A stretch of 64,000 bases of DNA from Methylobacterium fujisawaense (GCF_014138435.1 NZ_JACJIM010000001.1:620001-684000); one strand, 5' to 3'. Numbered from the stretch's first letter, positions 1-8,986 are shown. Notes: generated by a model from the sequence alone, not told the origin. Translations and numbers: made by a program.

Positions 1-258
1 GCGTGCGTCCGCCGGGCGGGCGCCGGCCATCAGGGATGCCACCAGGGCATCCTCGCGGGACTTGCACTCGTCGAGGGCGTTGCGCTCGTCCCCGGCGCGG
101 CTCTGACCCGTCGGCTGATGCCCGGAGGCGTCTCGAAGGCAGCGGTGCCACGCGCGCTCCAGCTCGGCCGGATCGGACGCTCCGGCGACCGGACCCGCGA
201 CGGCAGGACCGGTGGTCAGGAGGAGCATCGCGGACAAGCTGAGCACCGGCATGCGCAT
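1..258 (-). CDS. Secreted hypothetical protein, 3' part cut by the window edge
   Basis: The reading frame starts at an ATG at 258 and stays open for 86 codons to the left edge, so the C-terminus is missing. Residues 1-21 form a signal peptide with a basic start, a Leu-rich core and a cleavage site after AVA. The exported part has two cysteines (about residues 40 and 65) that could form a disulfide, and it is charged and probably helical. An in-frame ATG two codons later (252) is an alternative start. I do not recognise a family. It is divergent to nothing nearby and follows cdh on the same strand after about 80 bases. Confidence 0.6.
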   Translation of the reverse strand, partial: MRMPVLSLSAMLLLTTGPAVAGPVAGASDPAELERAWHRCLRDASGHQPTGQSRAGDERNALDECKSREDALVASLMAGARPADAR

Positions 259-337
259 GATCGCTTTATGACCGATTCGCGCCCAGCTCGGATAGAACGT
301 AGCAGCAACAGTGGCCGTGACTCGGGACGGCGGCCGA

Positions 338-1096
338 TCAGCCGTGCCGGCCGGGCTTGGCCATCCGGCAGCTGTGATCCATCAGGTACTCGGCGCTGGC
401 CTCCGGCTCCCGATAGGCCAGGAGGATCATCCCGCCCTGCGGATCCCCGGGATCCGCCTCCACCGCCGCGAAGCTCGCGTCGTGCAGATGCCCCTGCCAG
501 CCCGGCACCCGGGCCAGCGCCGCGAACGGGTTGAACTCCGCCACCGCGTCCGGGGGAATCCGCAGCGCGACGTAACGCGCCTCCGCCAGCGGCACGGGGA
601 ACGGGGCCCAGGTCTCGCCGACGGCGCCGCCATGGGCCTTCAGGGCCGCCATGACGCTCCGGTGCATGCAGTCGAGATGGATGTGAAGCTGGTCCTGGCT
701 GCGGCCGCCGACGGAATTCACCTCCAGACCCACCGCCGCGACCGGCAGCCGGCCCGGCAGCGCATCCGACACAAAGTGCCGGGCCGCGAGCGCCGCGCGC
801 CAATAGGCGGCGCCCCGCGGTCCCTGGAGCACGGGCGCCTCGATGCCCGAGATGCTGTCGGTGGGCATCACCACCGTGTGGGTAGGCTGTCCCGGCGCGC
901 GCAGCACCGCCGTCCCCGGGCGCGTACCATCGCCGAGGTCGACGGAGAGGCAGGGAAAGCTCCGGCCCGCCGCCTTCTTGGCGAGCACGCAGCCCTGCAG
1001 CGCCACCCAGAGCACGTCCCGCACCGGGTTCGCCGCGATGGCGGCCGGCACCGTGGCGAAGGCGAACAGGATCGCGGCGACCAGACGACGAAGCAT
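338..1096 (-). CDS. cdh: CDP-diacylglycerol pyrophosphatase
   Basis: The enzyme hydrolyses CDP-diacylglycerol to CMP and phosphatidate in phospholipid turnover. The 252-residue protein starts with a signal peptide or membrane anchor (about residues 1-22, ending AIAA). It carries the HIT-like motif QLHIHLDC at about 136-143, whose paired histidines (138 and 140) mark the nucleotide-binding and catalytic site of this family. The length matches the family norm of about 250 residues, and conserved stretches such as the run around SISGIE and RDVLWVALQGCV are present. It is transcribed away from the VanZ-like gene, with a 96-base divergent gap. The assignment is firm. Physiological direction and substrate range are known only from the family. 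Confidence 0.88.
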   Translation of the reverse strand: MLRRLVAAILFAFATVPAAIAANPVRDVLWVALQGCVLAKKAAGRSFPCLSVDLGDGTRPGTAVLRAPGQPTHTVVMPTDSISGIEAPVLQGPRGAAYWRAALAARHFVSDALPGRLPVAAVGLEVNSVGGRSQDQLHIHLDCMHRSVMAALKAHGGAVGETWAPFPVPLAEARYVALRIPPDAVAEFNPFAALARVPGWQGHLHDASFAAVEADPGDPQGGMILLAYREPEASAEYLMDHSCRMAKPGRHG

Positions 1097-1192
1097 GAGC
1101 AGATGTTCCGGTCCCCGGCCGCCGTTATGCTACAGGCGGCAGCGCGCCATCACTGTACGCGGGCGCCGTCGGCGCGAGGTTACGATTCCGCG

Positions 1193-1573
1193 ATGCTGAG
1201 AGGGAAGGTGCCGTGGCTCGGCCTGATCCGGATCGCGGCCTGGATCCTGGTGGCCCTGATCGCCGCCGTCACGCTGGTGCCGATCGGGCTCCGCCCCGTC
1301 GTCACGGCCGAACCCAGCATCGAGCGCTTCGCCGCCTACGCGCTCGCCGGGCTGCTGATGGCCATGGGCTACCCGCGGCACGGGCGCTGGATCCTCGTCG
1401 GCAGCATCCTCCTCGCCGGCGGCCTGGAGTTTGGGCAGACCCTTACCGGGACCCGCCACGGCCGGTTCGACGATTTCCTCGTGAAAGCCGTCGCGGCCTT
1501 GGCCGGCGCGGTGGCGGGCCGCCTGCTCGCCGTCCTGGGCCGCGGGCGCCCGGACGACGCGACCTGCCGATGA
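1193..1573 (+). CDS. VanZ-like family membrane protein
   Basis: This 126-residue protein has about four hydrophobic segments (roughly residues 8-30, 42-58, 64-80 and 95-115). The motif GLEFGQTLTGTRHGRFDDF between the third and fourth resembles the conserved E-Q-x(n)-R-x2-D-x2-D/N signature of VanZ/YdjM-type proteins. The ATG at 1193 is chosen because the hydrophobic N-terminus begins there; the frame upstream is a shadow of cdh. Function in Gram-negative bacteria is unclear; the family name comes from low-level teicoplanin resistance, which should not be assumed here. It is divergent from cdh and may share its promoter region. Confidence 0.75.
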   Translation: MLRGKVPWLGLIRIAAWILVALIAAVTLVPIGLRPVVTAEPSIERFAAYALAGLLMAMGYPRHGRWILVGSILLAGGLEFGQTLTGTRHGRFDDFLVKAVAALAGAVAGRLLAVLGRGRPDDATCR

Positions 1574-1747
1574 ATCCGGCCCGGCCGGACCGTCGCCGCG
1601 GACGCGGACGCGGACGTTTGCACATGTCCCAATGCATGTCGCCGATGCATGTCTGCGCCGCCAGCCCGGCATCCTGCGGTCGGTCTCCGGCGGAAACCGC
1701 CGAGCTTGACCCACGTTGGCTCAGGGGGCTCTCACGCGAGGTGCGGC

Positions 1748-2050
1748 ATGTTCGGCGCAGCCAAGCTCACGGGACGGTTCTGGTTTCGCAAGACGTGGAC
1801 GGGCAAGCTGGTCCTGCTCGTCGAGGAAGAGAAGCCCCGGTGGCTCAGCCGGACCGGCCTCACCAAGCGCCGCTGGCGCGACGCGCGCCTTCTCGACCTG
1901 GCTGAAGCCCCGATGCACGCGCTGATGACGCTCGAGCGCGGCTATCGCGGGGATCCCGCATCCGGTCCGGCGCGGATTCTGCAATCGGTGGTCCCACCCG
2001 GGACGCGCGGCGCGATCGCCACGCCGATCGGGACCGCCGTCAACGCGTGA
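1748..2050 (+). CDS. Hypothetical protein, 100 residues
   Basis: An ATG at 1748 is preceded by GAGGTG, a reasonable ribosome binding site, and opens a 100-residue protein. The N-terminal half is basic and aromatic (RFWFRKTWTGKLVLLVEEE) and looks like two beta strands that would read a short ligand or nucleic acid. The C-terminal half is Pro/Gly/Ala-rich and probably flexible. No signal peptide or membrane segment is seen, and I do not recognise a family. A strong hairpin follows the stop codon, which supports the gene being a single-gene transcription unit. Confidence 0.6.
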   Translation: MFGAAKLTGRFWFRKTWTGKLVLLVEEEKPRWLSRTGLTKRRWRDARLLDLAEAPMHALMTLERGYRGDPASGPARILQSVVPPGTRGAIATPIGTAVNA

Positions 2051-2063
2051 GCGCCGCAGGGGC

Positions 2064-2098
2064 GCGGGCCGAGCATGGAGGGGCAGGGCTCGGCCCGC
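2064..2098 (+). terminator. Hairpin after the 100-residue hypothetical gene
   Basis: GCGGGCCGAGC (2064-2074) and its exact complement GCTCGGCCCGC (2088-2098) form an 11-bp stem around a 13-base loop, 13 bases after the stop codon at 2050. No clear U-tract follows, so it may act as a weak or Rho-assisted terminator, or simply protect the transcript end. Confidence 0.45.
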
Positions 2099-2305
2099 CT
2101 GCCGTTCGGCTTCTTACCCCCAAAGCCGGAGCGACCCTGCCACTGATCACGGCAGGATTAACACTTCCTGAAGCCGCCCGCCCGGGCCCGCGCCGCAGGC
2201 CCCCGTGCGGACGATCCGAGGGAAGCCGCGCTGCCAGCTCCGACCGGAATGATCCAGCGGCAGAATCGCTACTGATCTATGTTGGTATTCGCCCAGACAT
2301 TCGGT

Positions 2306-2330
2306 AGATAACAGCCATAATAGGTTATCT
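2306..2330. promoter_or_regulatory. Inverted repeat AGATAAC-N11-GTTATCT
   Basis: A perfect 7-bp inverted repeat with an 11-base AT-rich spacer lies 73 bases upstream of the MucR start codon. Ros/MucR proteins are known to repress their own genes and to bind AT-rich DNA, so an autoregulatory site is plausible. That link is inference. Confidence 0.35.
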
Positions 2331-2402
2331 TCGCTCATATATGGACTTGACTGTCGAGAGGCGGATCAACGTTCATGCATCACTCCAACGTGAGAGGCGT
2401 TC

Positions 2403-2933
2403 ATGGAAGATAGCAATCCCGCACCGCATCAGGATCCTGTCGATTTCGTGGAGCTGACGGCCGACATTGTTTCCGCTTACGTAGCCAACAATTCCGTCCC
2501 GGTCCCCGATCTGCCGTCGCTGCTGTCCGGCGTTCATGCCGCGCTCGCCGGCCTGAGCCAGACGACGGTCTCGGCCGAGCCGGAATTCAAGAAGGCGACG
2601 CCTGCGCAGATCAAGAAATCGATCACCCCCGACGCCCTGATCAGCTTCATCGACGGCAAGCCGTACAAGACGCTGAAGCGGCATCTCACCGGCAACGGCA
2701 TGACGATCGAGCAGTATCGGCAGCGCTACGGTCTGCCGCCGGACTATCCGACGACCGCATCCACCTACTCGGCGATGCGGGCCGAGTTCGCCCGCAATGC
2801 CGGCCTGGGCCACAAGCGCCGGAGCCCGGCCGCGAAGCGGGGCGAGCCTGCGGCGTCCGCCGCGGCGCCGGATGCGGACGGCACGAAGGTGGCCAAGGGC
2901 CGCAAGACCCGGAAGGCCGACGCGGAGGCGTGA
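2403..2933 (+). CDS. Ros/MucR family transcriptional regulator, paralogue 1
   Basis: The 176-residue protein has the family layout: a helical N-terminal part (VELTADIVSAYVANNSVPVPDLPSLL) that drives oligomerisation, then the DNA-binding region KTLKRHLTGNG followed by YRQRYGLPPDYP. In classical Ros the zinc is held by two Cys and two His. Here the SFID stretch (about residues 81-84) replaces both cysteines and the second histidine position reads N or G, so only one canonical ligand remains. The C-terminal 45 residues are an Ala/Lys/Arg-rich, AT-hook-like tail absent from the other two copies in this window. A global regulator of surface and cell-cycle genes is the usual role. Targets here are unknown. 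Confidence 0.85.
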   Translation: MEDSNPAPHQDPVDFVELTADIVSAYVANNSVPVPDLPSLLSGVHAALAGLSQTTVSAEPEFKKATPAQIKKSITPDALISFIDGKPYKTLKRHLTGNGMTIEQYRQRYGLPPDYPTTASTYSAMRAEFARNAGLGHKRRSPAAKRGEPAASAAAPDADGTKVAKGRKTRKADAEA

Positions 2934-3111
2934 GCCCTGAGGTTGCGGGCCCTGACGTGCGATCCCGGGGCCCGGACTCGGAATGACGGGATCGGGCGCG
3001 GCCAGGGCGGCCGCATCCACCCGTCAAGACCGCGGCGCGGAGTGCCGGAACGACGCCTGCGGCCATCCGTTGGCCCTGCGGAACGCCCGGCTGAACGCCA
3101 CGGAGCCCAAC

Positions 3112-3372
3112 GTGAACCGACCGATCCCCGCCCTTCTCCTCGCCGCCGCGACCGTGGTCGCCCTCCCGGCCGCAGCCTGGGCGCAGGATCGGCCCGGAAC
3201 CGGACCGGCGCCCCGGACCGAGACCGCACCGAAGCCGGCGGCCGATACGAAGGATCCCGGCCGGACGGCGACGGAAGCCGTCACCCATCCGTCGGCCGTT
3301 CCGCCGACGGAGGGTCAGGTCGGCACTGGCAAGCCCCCGGCCACCGGGACCCCTCCGACGACGAGCCGCTAG
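3112..3372 (+). CDS. Small secreted Pro/Thr-rich protein
   Basis: A GTG at 3112, preceded by GGAG, opens an 86-residue protein with a clear signal peptide (NRPIPALLLAAATVV then cleavage after AWA). The mature part of about 60 residues is low complexity, rich in Pro, Thr, Gly and charged residues, with no cysteine and no predicted fold. An in-frame ATG at 2983 would add 43 residues in front of the signal peptide and is less likely. No family is recognised. Such short disordered exported peptides are common in this genus. Confidence 0.55.
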   Translation: MNRPIPALLLAAATVVALPAAAWAQDRPGTGPAPRTETAPKPAADTKDPGRTATEAVTHPSAVPPTEGQVGTGKPPATGTPPTTSR

Positions 3373-3704
3373 CGCTCCATCACAGGCCCGGCGCCCCCAG
3401 CCGAACTAGGGCAGCCGCACGGGCCTGTCCCCGCCGGGGCGCGACTTCGAGGGATATCGGTCCGGCGGGACAGACGCGGCGTAGGCCCGCCGCCGTGGCC
3501 GTCGCGCCCAGCGGATCGGGCCGCCATCACAGGCCGCGCCTGCCGGTGGGGCCAGAGCAGCGGGTGCACGGAACCGTGCCCGTCTGCCGCGAGCGCTGCG
3601 GCACGCATCGGTGGAAACGACCCGGCCGGCCGGCGGTGACGCGATCGACGAGCTCCTTCAGGCTTCCGCTTGTCCCCCGCGCCCACCGTCCATAGATCCC
3701 GACG
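3373..3704. other. Intergenic region upstream of selO
   Basis: These 332 bases are GC-rich and carry no reading frame that looks like a protein on either strand, no strong hairpin and no recognisable RNA. I see nothing further in it. Confidence 0.5.
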
Positions 3705-5180
3705 ATGACGGCACTCCCCTTCGACAACAGCTACGCCCGCCTGCCGGAGCGCTTCTACGCGCGCCGGCCGCCGACGCCCGTGGCGGCCCCGCGCCTCGTC
3801 CGGCTGAACCGGGCGCTCGCCGCGGAGCTCGGCCTCGATCCGGACTGGCTTGCCGGCCCGGACGGCGTGGCGGCCCTTGCGGGAAACGCCGTCCCGGAGG
3901 GCGCCGATCCGATCGCGGCGGCCTATGCCGGACATCAGTTCGGCCAGTTCGTGCCGCAGCTCGGCGACGGCCGCGCAGTCCTCCTGGGCGAAGTGCTCGA
4001 CCGGACTGGGCAGCGCCGCGATATCCAGCTGAAGGGCGCGGGCCCGACACCGTTCTCCCGGCGGGGCGACGGGCGGGCGGCGCTCGGTCCGGTGCTGCGC
4101 GAGTATCTCGTCAGCGAGGCCATGGCGGCGCTCGGCATCCCGACCACCCGGGCGCTCGCCGCCGTGACGACCGGCGAGCCGGTGGTGCGCGAGACGCTCC
4201 TGCCGGGCGCGGTCCTCACCCGCGTGGCCGCGAGTCACATCCGGGTCGGGACGTTCCAGTTCTTCGCGGTCCGGGGCGATGTCGAGGGCCTGCGGGCGCT
4301 CGCCGACCACGTCGTGGCCCGGCACTATCCCGAGGCCGCTTCGGCCGCGAACCCCTACCGCGCGCTGCTGGAGGGCGTCATCGCCGCCCAGGCCGAACTC
4401 GTCGCCCGCTGGCTGCATGTGGGCTTCGTCCACGGGGTCATGAACACCGACAACATGTCGATCGCCGGCGAGACGATCGATTACGGCCCCTGCGCCTTCC
4501 TCGACGCCTACGATCCCGGGACCGTCTTCAGCTCCATCGACCGCAACGGCCGCTACGCCTACGGCCAGCAGCCGCGCATCGCGCTGTGGAACCTGACGCG
4601 GCTGGCCGAGACCCTGCTGCCGCTGCTCGCCGAGGACGAGGCGGGCTCGGTCGCCGAGGCCGAGGCGGCGCTGGCCTCCTATGCGGCGCGCTTCGAGACG
4701 GCCTATCACGGCGGCCTCGCCCGCAAGCTCGGCCTCGCCGAGACCCGGGACGGCGACGCCGCTTTGGCGGGCGACCTCCTCAAGCGCATGGCCGAGAATC
4801 GGGCCGACTTCACCTTGACGTTCCGCACGCTCTGCGCCGCCGCGGAGCGGCCGGAGGCCGACGCGGGCGTGCGCGACCTGTTCGTCGATCCAATGGCCTA
4901 CGATGCCTGGGCGAAGGACTGGCGCGGGCGGCTCTCGCAGGAGGCCCGCGACCCGGCCGAGACCGCCGCCGCGATGCGCCGGGTCAATCCGGCCTTCATC
5001 CCGCGCAACCACCGGGTCGAGGCGATGATCGAGGCAGCCGTGGAACGGGGGGATTTCGCCCCGTTCGAGACGCTGCTGACCGTGCTGTCCCGCCCCTACG
5101 CGGATCAGCCGGATCAGGCCGCCTTCGCCTTGGCGCCCGAGGACGGTGGCGTCGGCTACCGCACCTTCTGCGGCACCTGA
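3705..5180 (+). CDS. selO: Protein adenylyltransferase SelO (YdiU/UPF0061 family)
   Basis: SelO is a pseudokinase-fold enzyme that transfers AMP from ATP to hydroxyl side chains of proteins and is linked to redox stress. The 491-residue protein has the family signatures in order: [16 protein letters not shown] (about 76-91), the nucleotide-binding [18 protein letters not shown] with Lys110, [10 protein letters not shown] (243-252) and the metal-binding DYG (259-261). The C-terminus ends TFCGT, keeping a cysteine two residues from the end of the conserved tail, where some homologues have selenocysteine. The start at 3705 gives the usual family N-terminus ([14 protein letters not shown]). It stands alone between unrelated genes. 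Confidence 0.95.
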   Translation: MTALPFDNSYARLPERFYARRPPTPVAAPRLVRLNRALAAELGLDPDWLAGPDGVAALAGNAVPEGADPIAAAYAGHQFGQFVPQLGDGRAVLLGEVLDRTGQRRDIQLKGAGPTPFSRRGDGRAALGPVLREYLVSEAMAALGIPTTRALAAVTTGEPVVRETLLPGAVLTRVAASHIRVGTFQFFAVRGDVEGLRALADHVVARHYPEAASAANPYRALLEGVIAAQAELVARWLHVGFVHGVMNTDNMSIAGETIDYGPCAFLDAYDPGTVFSSIDRNGRYAYGQQPRIALWNLTRLAETLLPLLAEDEAGSVAEAEAALASYAARFETAYHGGLARKLGLAETRDGDAALAGDLLKRMAENRADFTLTFRTLCAAAERPEADAGVRDLFVDPMAYDAWAKDWRGRLSQEARDPAETAAAMRRVNPAFIPRNHRVEAMIEAAVERGDFAPFETLLTVLSRPYADQPDQAAFALAPEDGGVGYRTFCGT

Positions 5181-5196
5181 GGCGTCGCGCCGGCGG

Positions 5197-5412
5197 TCAC
5201 TGCCGCGGCCAGGTGAAGATCTCGCGCACCCCGCCCTCGTGCCGAAACCAATGGACGCGGGTGGCGGGGTTGAAACCGTGATCCCGGTACGACGTGGCGA
5301 TCACGGAAACGAGAGTCTCCGCCGCCGACCGGTCGTGAATGTCGTAGGCCAGAAGTTTGGGAGCACCGCCAGGTTCGCGGGCGAGATCGCGGACCAGAAT
5401 CGAATACGACAT
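5197..5412 (-). CDS. Small hypothetical protein, 71 residues
   Basis: The ATG at 5412 is preceded by a very strong ribosome binding site (AGGAGGGGAGG), which favours it over an ATG seven codons upstream. The 71-residue product looks like a compact soluble domain: strand (MSYSILVRDL), helix (SAAETLVSVIATSYRDHG), strand (ATRVHWFRHEGG) and a final strand (REIFTWPR). There is no signal peptide. I do not recognise the family. It is convergent with selO, with 16 bases between the stop codons. Confidence 0.65.
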   Translation of the reverse strand: MSYSILVRDLAREPGGAPKLLAYDIHDRSAAETLVSVIATSYRDHGFNPATRVHWFRHEGGVREIFTWPRQ

Positions 5413-5818
5413 CCTCCCCTCCTTTCGACGCAAACGATCTACTCAACATTATATCTCTAAGGCTAGGATTGTTCGCGTCAGCATCGTGTAAAGGTTAAAC
5501 ATTATTAACCGGAGTGCGTTGATTTGATACGGTCGAGGTCGGAGGCGCCGGGCGCGGAGGTCATCGCTGTCGTCACGAGCCTCGCGAGGGGACCGAGAGC
5601 GGCGCGGGAGCGATGAGCGGGGCGCGGCCGGATCCCTCAGCTGCGCGTGCAAAGGCGGCGAAGCCATCCCCATGAAACGGAAGTCGAATCGCGTCGCGAC
5701 CGTGGCCGCCGGCCTGTCTCCCGGGCTCAACGGGATCATCGCCCGCCCCAGCCGGACATCGCGCGCGGCAGGCGCCCGCCGAGACCGGACGACGCGAACG
5801 GGGGATCCGAAGGCCAAG
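5413..5818. other. Intergenic region between the small hypothetical gene and the osmoprotectant operon
   Basis: About 5430-5520 is AT-rich and is the likely promoter region for both divergent genes. It holds the dyad GGTTAA-N6-TTAACC (5493-5510). The rest is GC-rich. An ATG at 5672 is in frame with the binding-protein gene, but the 49 residues it adds are Arg/Thr-rich and unlike a signal peptide, so this stretch is treated as leader. Confidence 0.5.
5493..5510. promoter_or_regulatory. Inverted repeat GGTTAA-N6-TTAACC
   Basis: A perfect 6-bp dyad lies in the AT-rich divergent region, 81 bases from the small gene start and about 310 bases before the transporter gene start. It could be an operator. 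No regulator is encoded next to it, so the protein that binds is unknown. Confidence 0.3.
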
Positions 5819-6748
5819 GTGAGGCGGATCCTCGCGTGGTTCGTCGCACCGGCCCTGGCGCTGCTGGTCGCCCAATGTGGCCCGACGCCCGGCGCGCCGG
5901 CGGCCGGGATCGTCGTGGCCTCCAAGATCGACACGGAGGGCGGGGTGCTCGGCAACATCATCCTGCAGGCCCTGCAGGCCCGGGGCCTCCCGACGGTCGA
6001 CAAGATCCAGCTCGGCGCCACCGCGATCGTGCGCCAGGCCCTGATCGAGGGTCAGATCGACATCTACCCGGAATACACCGGCAACGCGGCGTTCTTCTTC
6101 GGGAAGGCGGATCTCCCGGCCTGGAAGGATCCCGAGGCGGCCTATCGGACGGCCCGGGACTCGGATCGCGCGGCCAACGACCTCGTCTGGCTGACGCCCG
6201 CCTCGGCCAACAACACCTGGGCGATCGCGGTGCGCCAGGAGATCGCGCAGGCCGCGGGCCTGAAAACCCTGAGCGACTTCGGCCGCTACGTAGCGGGCGG
6301 CGGCGCGATCAAGCTCGCCGCCGCGTCGGAATTCGTGACCGCCCCGGGCGCCCTGCCGGCCTTCGGCAGGACCTACGGCTTCACCCTCAAGCCGGAGCAG
6401 CTCGTCATCCTGGCCGGCGGCGACACGGCCGCCACGATCGCCGCGGCGGCGCGGGGCACGTCCGGCACGAACGCCGCCATGGTGTTCGGCACCGATGGCG
6501 CCCTCGCGGTCGCGCGCCTCGTGACGATGGACGACGACAAGGGCGTCCAGCCGGTCTATCAGCCGGCGCCGGTGGTCCGCGGGGCGGTCCTCATGGCCCA
6601 TCCCGAGATCGCCACGGTGCTGGATCCGATCTTCCGCAGACTCGACCTGGCGACGCTCCGGGATCTCAACGGCCGCGTCCAGATCGGCGGCGAGCCCGCC
6701 TCCGCGGTCGCGGCGGACTTCCTCCGGCAGAACGGATTCGTGCGCTGA
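5819..6748 (+). CDS. Osmoprotectant ABC transporter, substrate-binding protein
   Basis: This is the periplasmic binding component of an osmoprotectant (glycine betaine/choline type, OpuAC family) importer, closest in layout to YehZ/OsmF. The GTG at 5819 gives 309 residues, the usual family size, and a hydrophobic leader ending LLVAQC, an imperfect lipobox that would anchor it as a lipoprotein. Family hallmarks include VVASKIDTEGGVLGNIILQAL near the N-terminus and GQIDIYPEYTGNAAFFF, the conserved loop of this subgroup. An upstream ATG (5672) would bury the signal sequence. It is the first gene of a four-gene operon whose other members overlap. The exact ligand cannot be read from sequence. Confidence 0.85.
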   Translation: MRRILAWFVAPALALLVAQCGPTPGAPAAGIVVASKIDTEGGVLGNIILQALQARGLPTVDKIQLGATAIVRQALIEGQIDIYPEYTGNAAFFFGKADLPAWKDPEAAYRTARDSDRAANDLVWLTPASANNTWAIAVRQEIAQAAGLKTLSDFGRYVAGGGAIKLAAASEFVTAPGALPAFGRTYGFTLKPEQLVILAGGDTAATIAAAARGTSGTNAAMVFGTDGALAVARLVTMDDDKGVQPVYQPAPVVRGAVLMAHPEIATVLDPIFRRLDLATLRDLNGRVQIGGEPASAVAADFLRQNGFVR

Positions 6749-6866
6749 CACGCGTCGACAAGCCGAAGCTCTGCCGGCATGGGTTCTCGGCGGGTCGCGG
6801 GGACTCGTCGCGAGGCCGGCCACTTTTGCGCGGGCCCGCGCGCGCCGGCGCCGTCGGAGCTTGAGG

Positions 6867-8057
6867 ATGGGGGGACATTCCGCGACGGGGCTGCTCCGCC
6901 CGGGCGTCGATCCGCTGGGCTCGGCCTTCGCGGCCCTGCTGGGACTGAGCCTGCTCGCGCTCCCGCTGATGACGACCCGGCCGAACCGGATCGCGGCCGG
7001 CACCGGGCTGACGGCCTGGTCCGCCCTCCCGTCGGGTGCGGTGCTCCTCCTCGGAGGCGTCGTCGCCCTCGGTCTGCCGCTGCTGGCGCTCCGGGCGGCG
7101 CCGCCCCTGCGCCTCGCCGCCGCCGCCGCGATCCTCCTGCTCCTCGGCCTGTCGGCCGGCTGGGCGGCCGATCACCTGACCCTGCCGGGCGACCGGTACG
7201 GCCGGGTCTCGCCGGATGCAGGCTGGTGGCTCGCCTTCGCGACGGCGGCCCTCGCCGTCGGCGACGGGCTGGCGCGGCTGCGGCCGGGACCGATCCTGCG
7301 GATCGCCCTGCTGGCCCTGCTGGTCGGCGCGACGGGACTCGCCCTGCGGACCGGGTTCTGGAACAACCTTTCGGTGCTGCGGGAATATGCCAGCCGCTCC
7401 GACACGTTCGGCCGGGAGTTGCGGACCCATGCCGTTCTCGCCCTCACCTCGGTGGCGGCCGCCGCCGCTCTGGGGATCCCGGCGGCCATCCTGGCGCGCC
7501 CGGTTCCTGCGCTGCGGACGGGCCTGCTCGCGACCCTCAACGTCGTGCAGACCATCCCGTCCATGGCGCTGTTCGGGATGCTGATCGCGCCCCTGGCCTG
7601 GATCGGCCGGGCGGTCCCGGGCGCGGCCGCCCTCGGCATTGCGGGAATCGGCGCCGCGCCGGCCTTCGTGGCGCTGTTAGCCTACGCGCTCCTGCCCGTG
7701 GCCGCCGCGACTGTCGCGGGCCTCGATGCCGTGCCCTGGCCGGTGCGCGACGCCGCCCGGGGCGTCGGCATGACCGCGCGGCAGCGGCTGCTCCAGGTGG
7801 AGCTGCCCCTCGCCCTCCCGGCGATCCTGACCGGAATCCGGATCGTCCTCGTCCAGAACATCGGGCTTGCGGTGATCGCGGGGCTCGTGGGCGGCGGCGG
7901 CCTCGGCGTGTTCGTCTTCCAGGGCATCAGCCAGAATGCGGGCGACCTCGTCCTGCTCGGCGCGCTGCCGACCGTCGCCATGGCGACCGGCGCCGCGGTG
8001 CTGCTCGACGCGGTCGTCGATCTGAGCCGGGGCCGGGCGGCGGAGCGGGTTCCATGA
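6867..8057 (+). CDS. Osmoprotectant ABC transporter permease (YehY-like)
   Basis: This 396-residue integral membrane protein is one of two permeases of the importer. The first 150 residues hold extra hydrophobic segments, as in YehY, and the C-terminal 200 residues hold the BPD transmembrane domain. The EAA-type coupling loop that contacts the ATPase reads DAARGVGMTARQRLLQVELP. The ATG at 6867 sits 7 bases after GGAG; a TTG two codons earlier is in frame. The stop codon overlaps the ATPase start (ATGA), so the two are translationally coupled. Confidence 0.88.
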   Translation: MGGHSATGLLRPGVDPLGSAFAALLGLSLLALPLMTTRPNRIAAGTGLTAWSALPSGAVLLLGGVVALGLPLLALRAAPPLRLAAAAAILLLLGLSAGWAADHLTLPGDRYGRVSPDAGWWLAFATAALAVGDGLARLRPGPILRIALLALLVGATGLALRTGFWNNLSVLREYASRSDTFGRELRTHAVLALTSVAAAAALGIPAAILARPVPALRTGLLATLNVVQTIPSMALFGMLIAPLAWIGRAVPGAAALGIAGIGAAPAFVALLAYALLPVAAATVAGLDAVPWPVRDAARGVGMTARQRLLQVELPLALPAILTGIRIVLVQNIGLAVIAGLVGGGGLGVFVFQGISQNAGDLVLLGALPTVAMATGAAVLLDAVVDLSRGRAAERVP

Positions 8058-8986
8058 TCGACCTCGCCCAGGTGAGCCGCGTCTTCGAAGGACGCACGGT
8101 CGTGGCGGACGTGACCCTCCGGGTCGAGGCCGGGACGATCCTGACGGTGGTCGGCACCTCGGGATCGGGCAAGACCACCCTGCTGCGGATGATCAACCGC
8201 CTGATCGAGCCGAGCACCGGCACGATCCAGATCGCAGGCCGCGACATCCGGGACGTGCCCCCGCATCTCCTGCGGCGCGGGATCGGCTACGCCATCCAGG
8301 GACACGGGCTGTTCCCCCACCGCACGGTCGCGGAGAACATCGCGGTGGTGCCGAAGCTGCTCGACTGGGACCGGGGGCGGATCGCAGCCCGGGTCGACGA
8401 ACTCCTCAGCCTGTTCAACCTCGATCCGGCGGCCTACCGGGATCGCCTGCCGGCGGCGCTCTCCGGCGGCGAACAGCAGCGGATCGGCGTGGCCCGGGCG
8501 CTCGCCGCCGAGCCGCCGATCCTGCTCATGGACGAGCCCTTCGGCGCCCTCGATCCGATCATCCGCGGTCGGGCGCAGGAGGATCTGCGGACGATCCAGC
8601 AGCGCTACAACACCACGATCGTGCTGGTGACCCACGACATGGACGAGGCCCTGCACCTCGGCCACCGGATCGCCGTGATGGATGCCGGGCGCCTCGTGCA
8701 GGAGGCGCCGCCGGCAGACCTTCTCGGCGCACCCGCCACCGCCTTCGTCGGCACCCTCCTCGGCAGCGGCGACCGGGCCTTCCAGCTCATGGCCCTGCGC
8801 GTGGTGGACGATCTGGTGGAGCCCGGCCCGGCGCCGGGCCCGCCCATCCCGGCCGGGACCTCGGTGCGGGCCGCCCTCGCGGAGAGCCTGTGGTCCCGGC
8901 GCCCGGCCCTGCCGGTCAGCCGCGACGGCGTCATCCTGGGACGGGTGACGCGGGCGGCCCTCGAGGCGCAGGGCGGCCGGCCGTGA
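8054..8986 (+). CDS. Osmoprotectant ABC transporter ATP-binding protein (YehX-like)
   Basis: This 310-residue ATPase powers the importer. Walker A is GTSGSGKTT (34-42), the Q-loop follows near YAIQGHGLFPH, the ABC signature is LSGGEQQR (136-143), Walker B is ILLMDE (156-161), and the H-loop is LVTHDMDEA. After about residue 240 there is a short extra C-terminal region, too short for a full pair of CBS domains. Pro-rich linkers suggest a degenerate regulatory tail. The start overlaps the upstream permease stop, and the stop overlaps the downstream permease start (GTGA). Confidence 0.92.
   Translation: MIDLAQVSRVFEGRTVVADVTLRVEAGTILTVVGTSGSGKTTLLRMINRLIEPSTGTIQIAGRDIRDVPPHLLRRGIGYAIQGHGLFPHRTVAENIAVVPKLLDWDRGRIAARVDELLSLFNLDPAAYRDRLPAALSGGEQQRIGVARALAAEPPILLMDEPFGALDPIIRGRAQEDLRTIQQRYNTTIVLVTHDMDEALHLGHRIAVMDAGRLVQEAPPADLLGAPATAFVGTLLGSGDRAFQLMALRVVDDLVEPGPAPGPPIPAGTSVRAALAESLWSRRPALPVSRDGVILGRVTRAALEAQGGRP

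Larger units (their letters stand above)
2051..2402. other. Intergenic region upstream of MucR paralogue 1
   Basis: No gene is seen in these 352 bases. The left part holds the terminator hairpin. The right part (about 2265-2375) is much richer in A and T than its surroundings and holds a dyad at 2306-2330. It is the likely promoter and regulatory region of the downstream MucR gene. Confidence 0.6.

Noticed and set aside
5672-5818. Extended N-terminus of the osmoprotectant binding protein from an ATG at 5672
   Set aside because: The 49 extra residues are Arg/Thr-rich and would bury the lipoprotein signal; the GTG at 5819 gives the usual family length.
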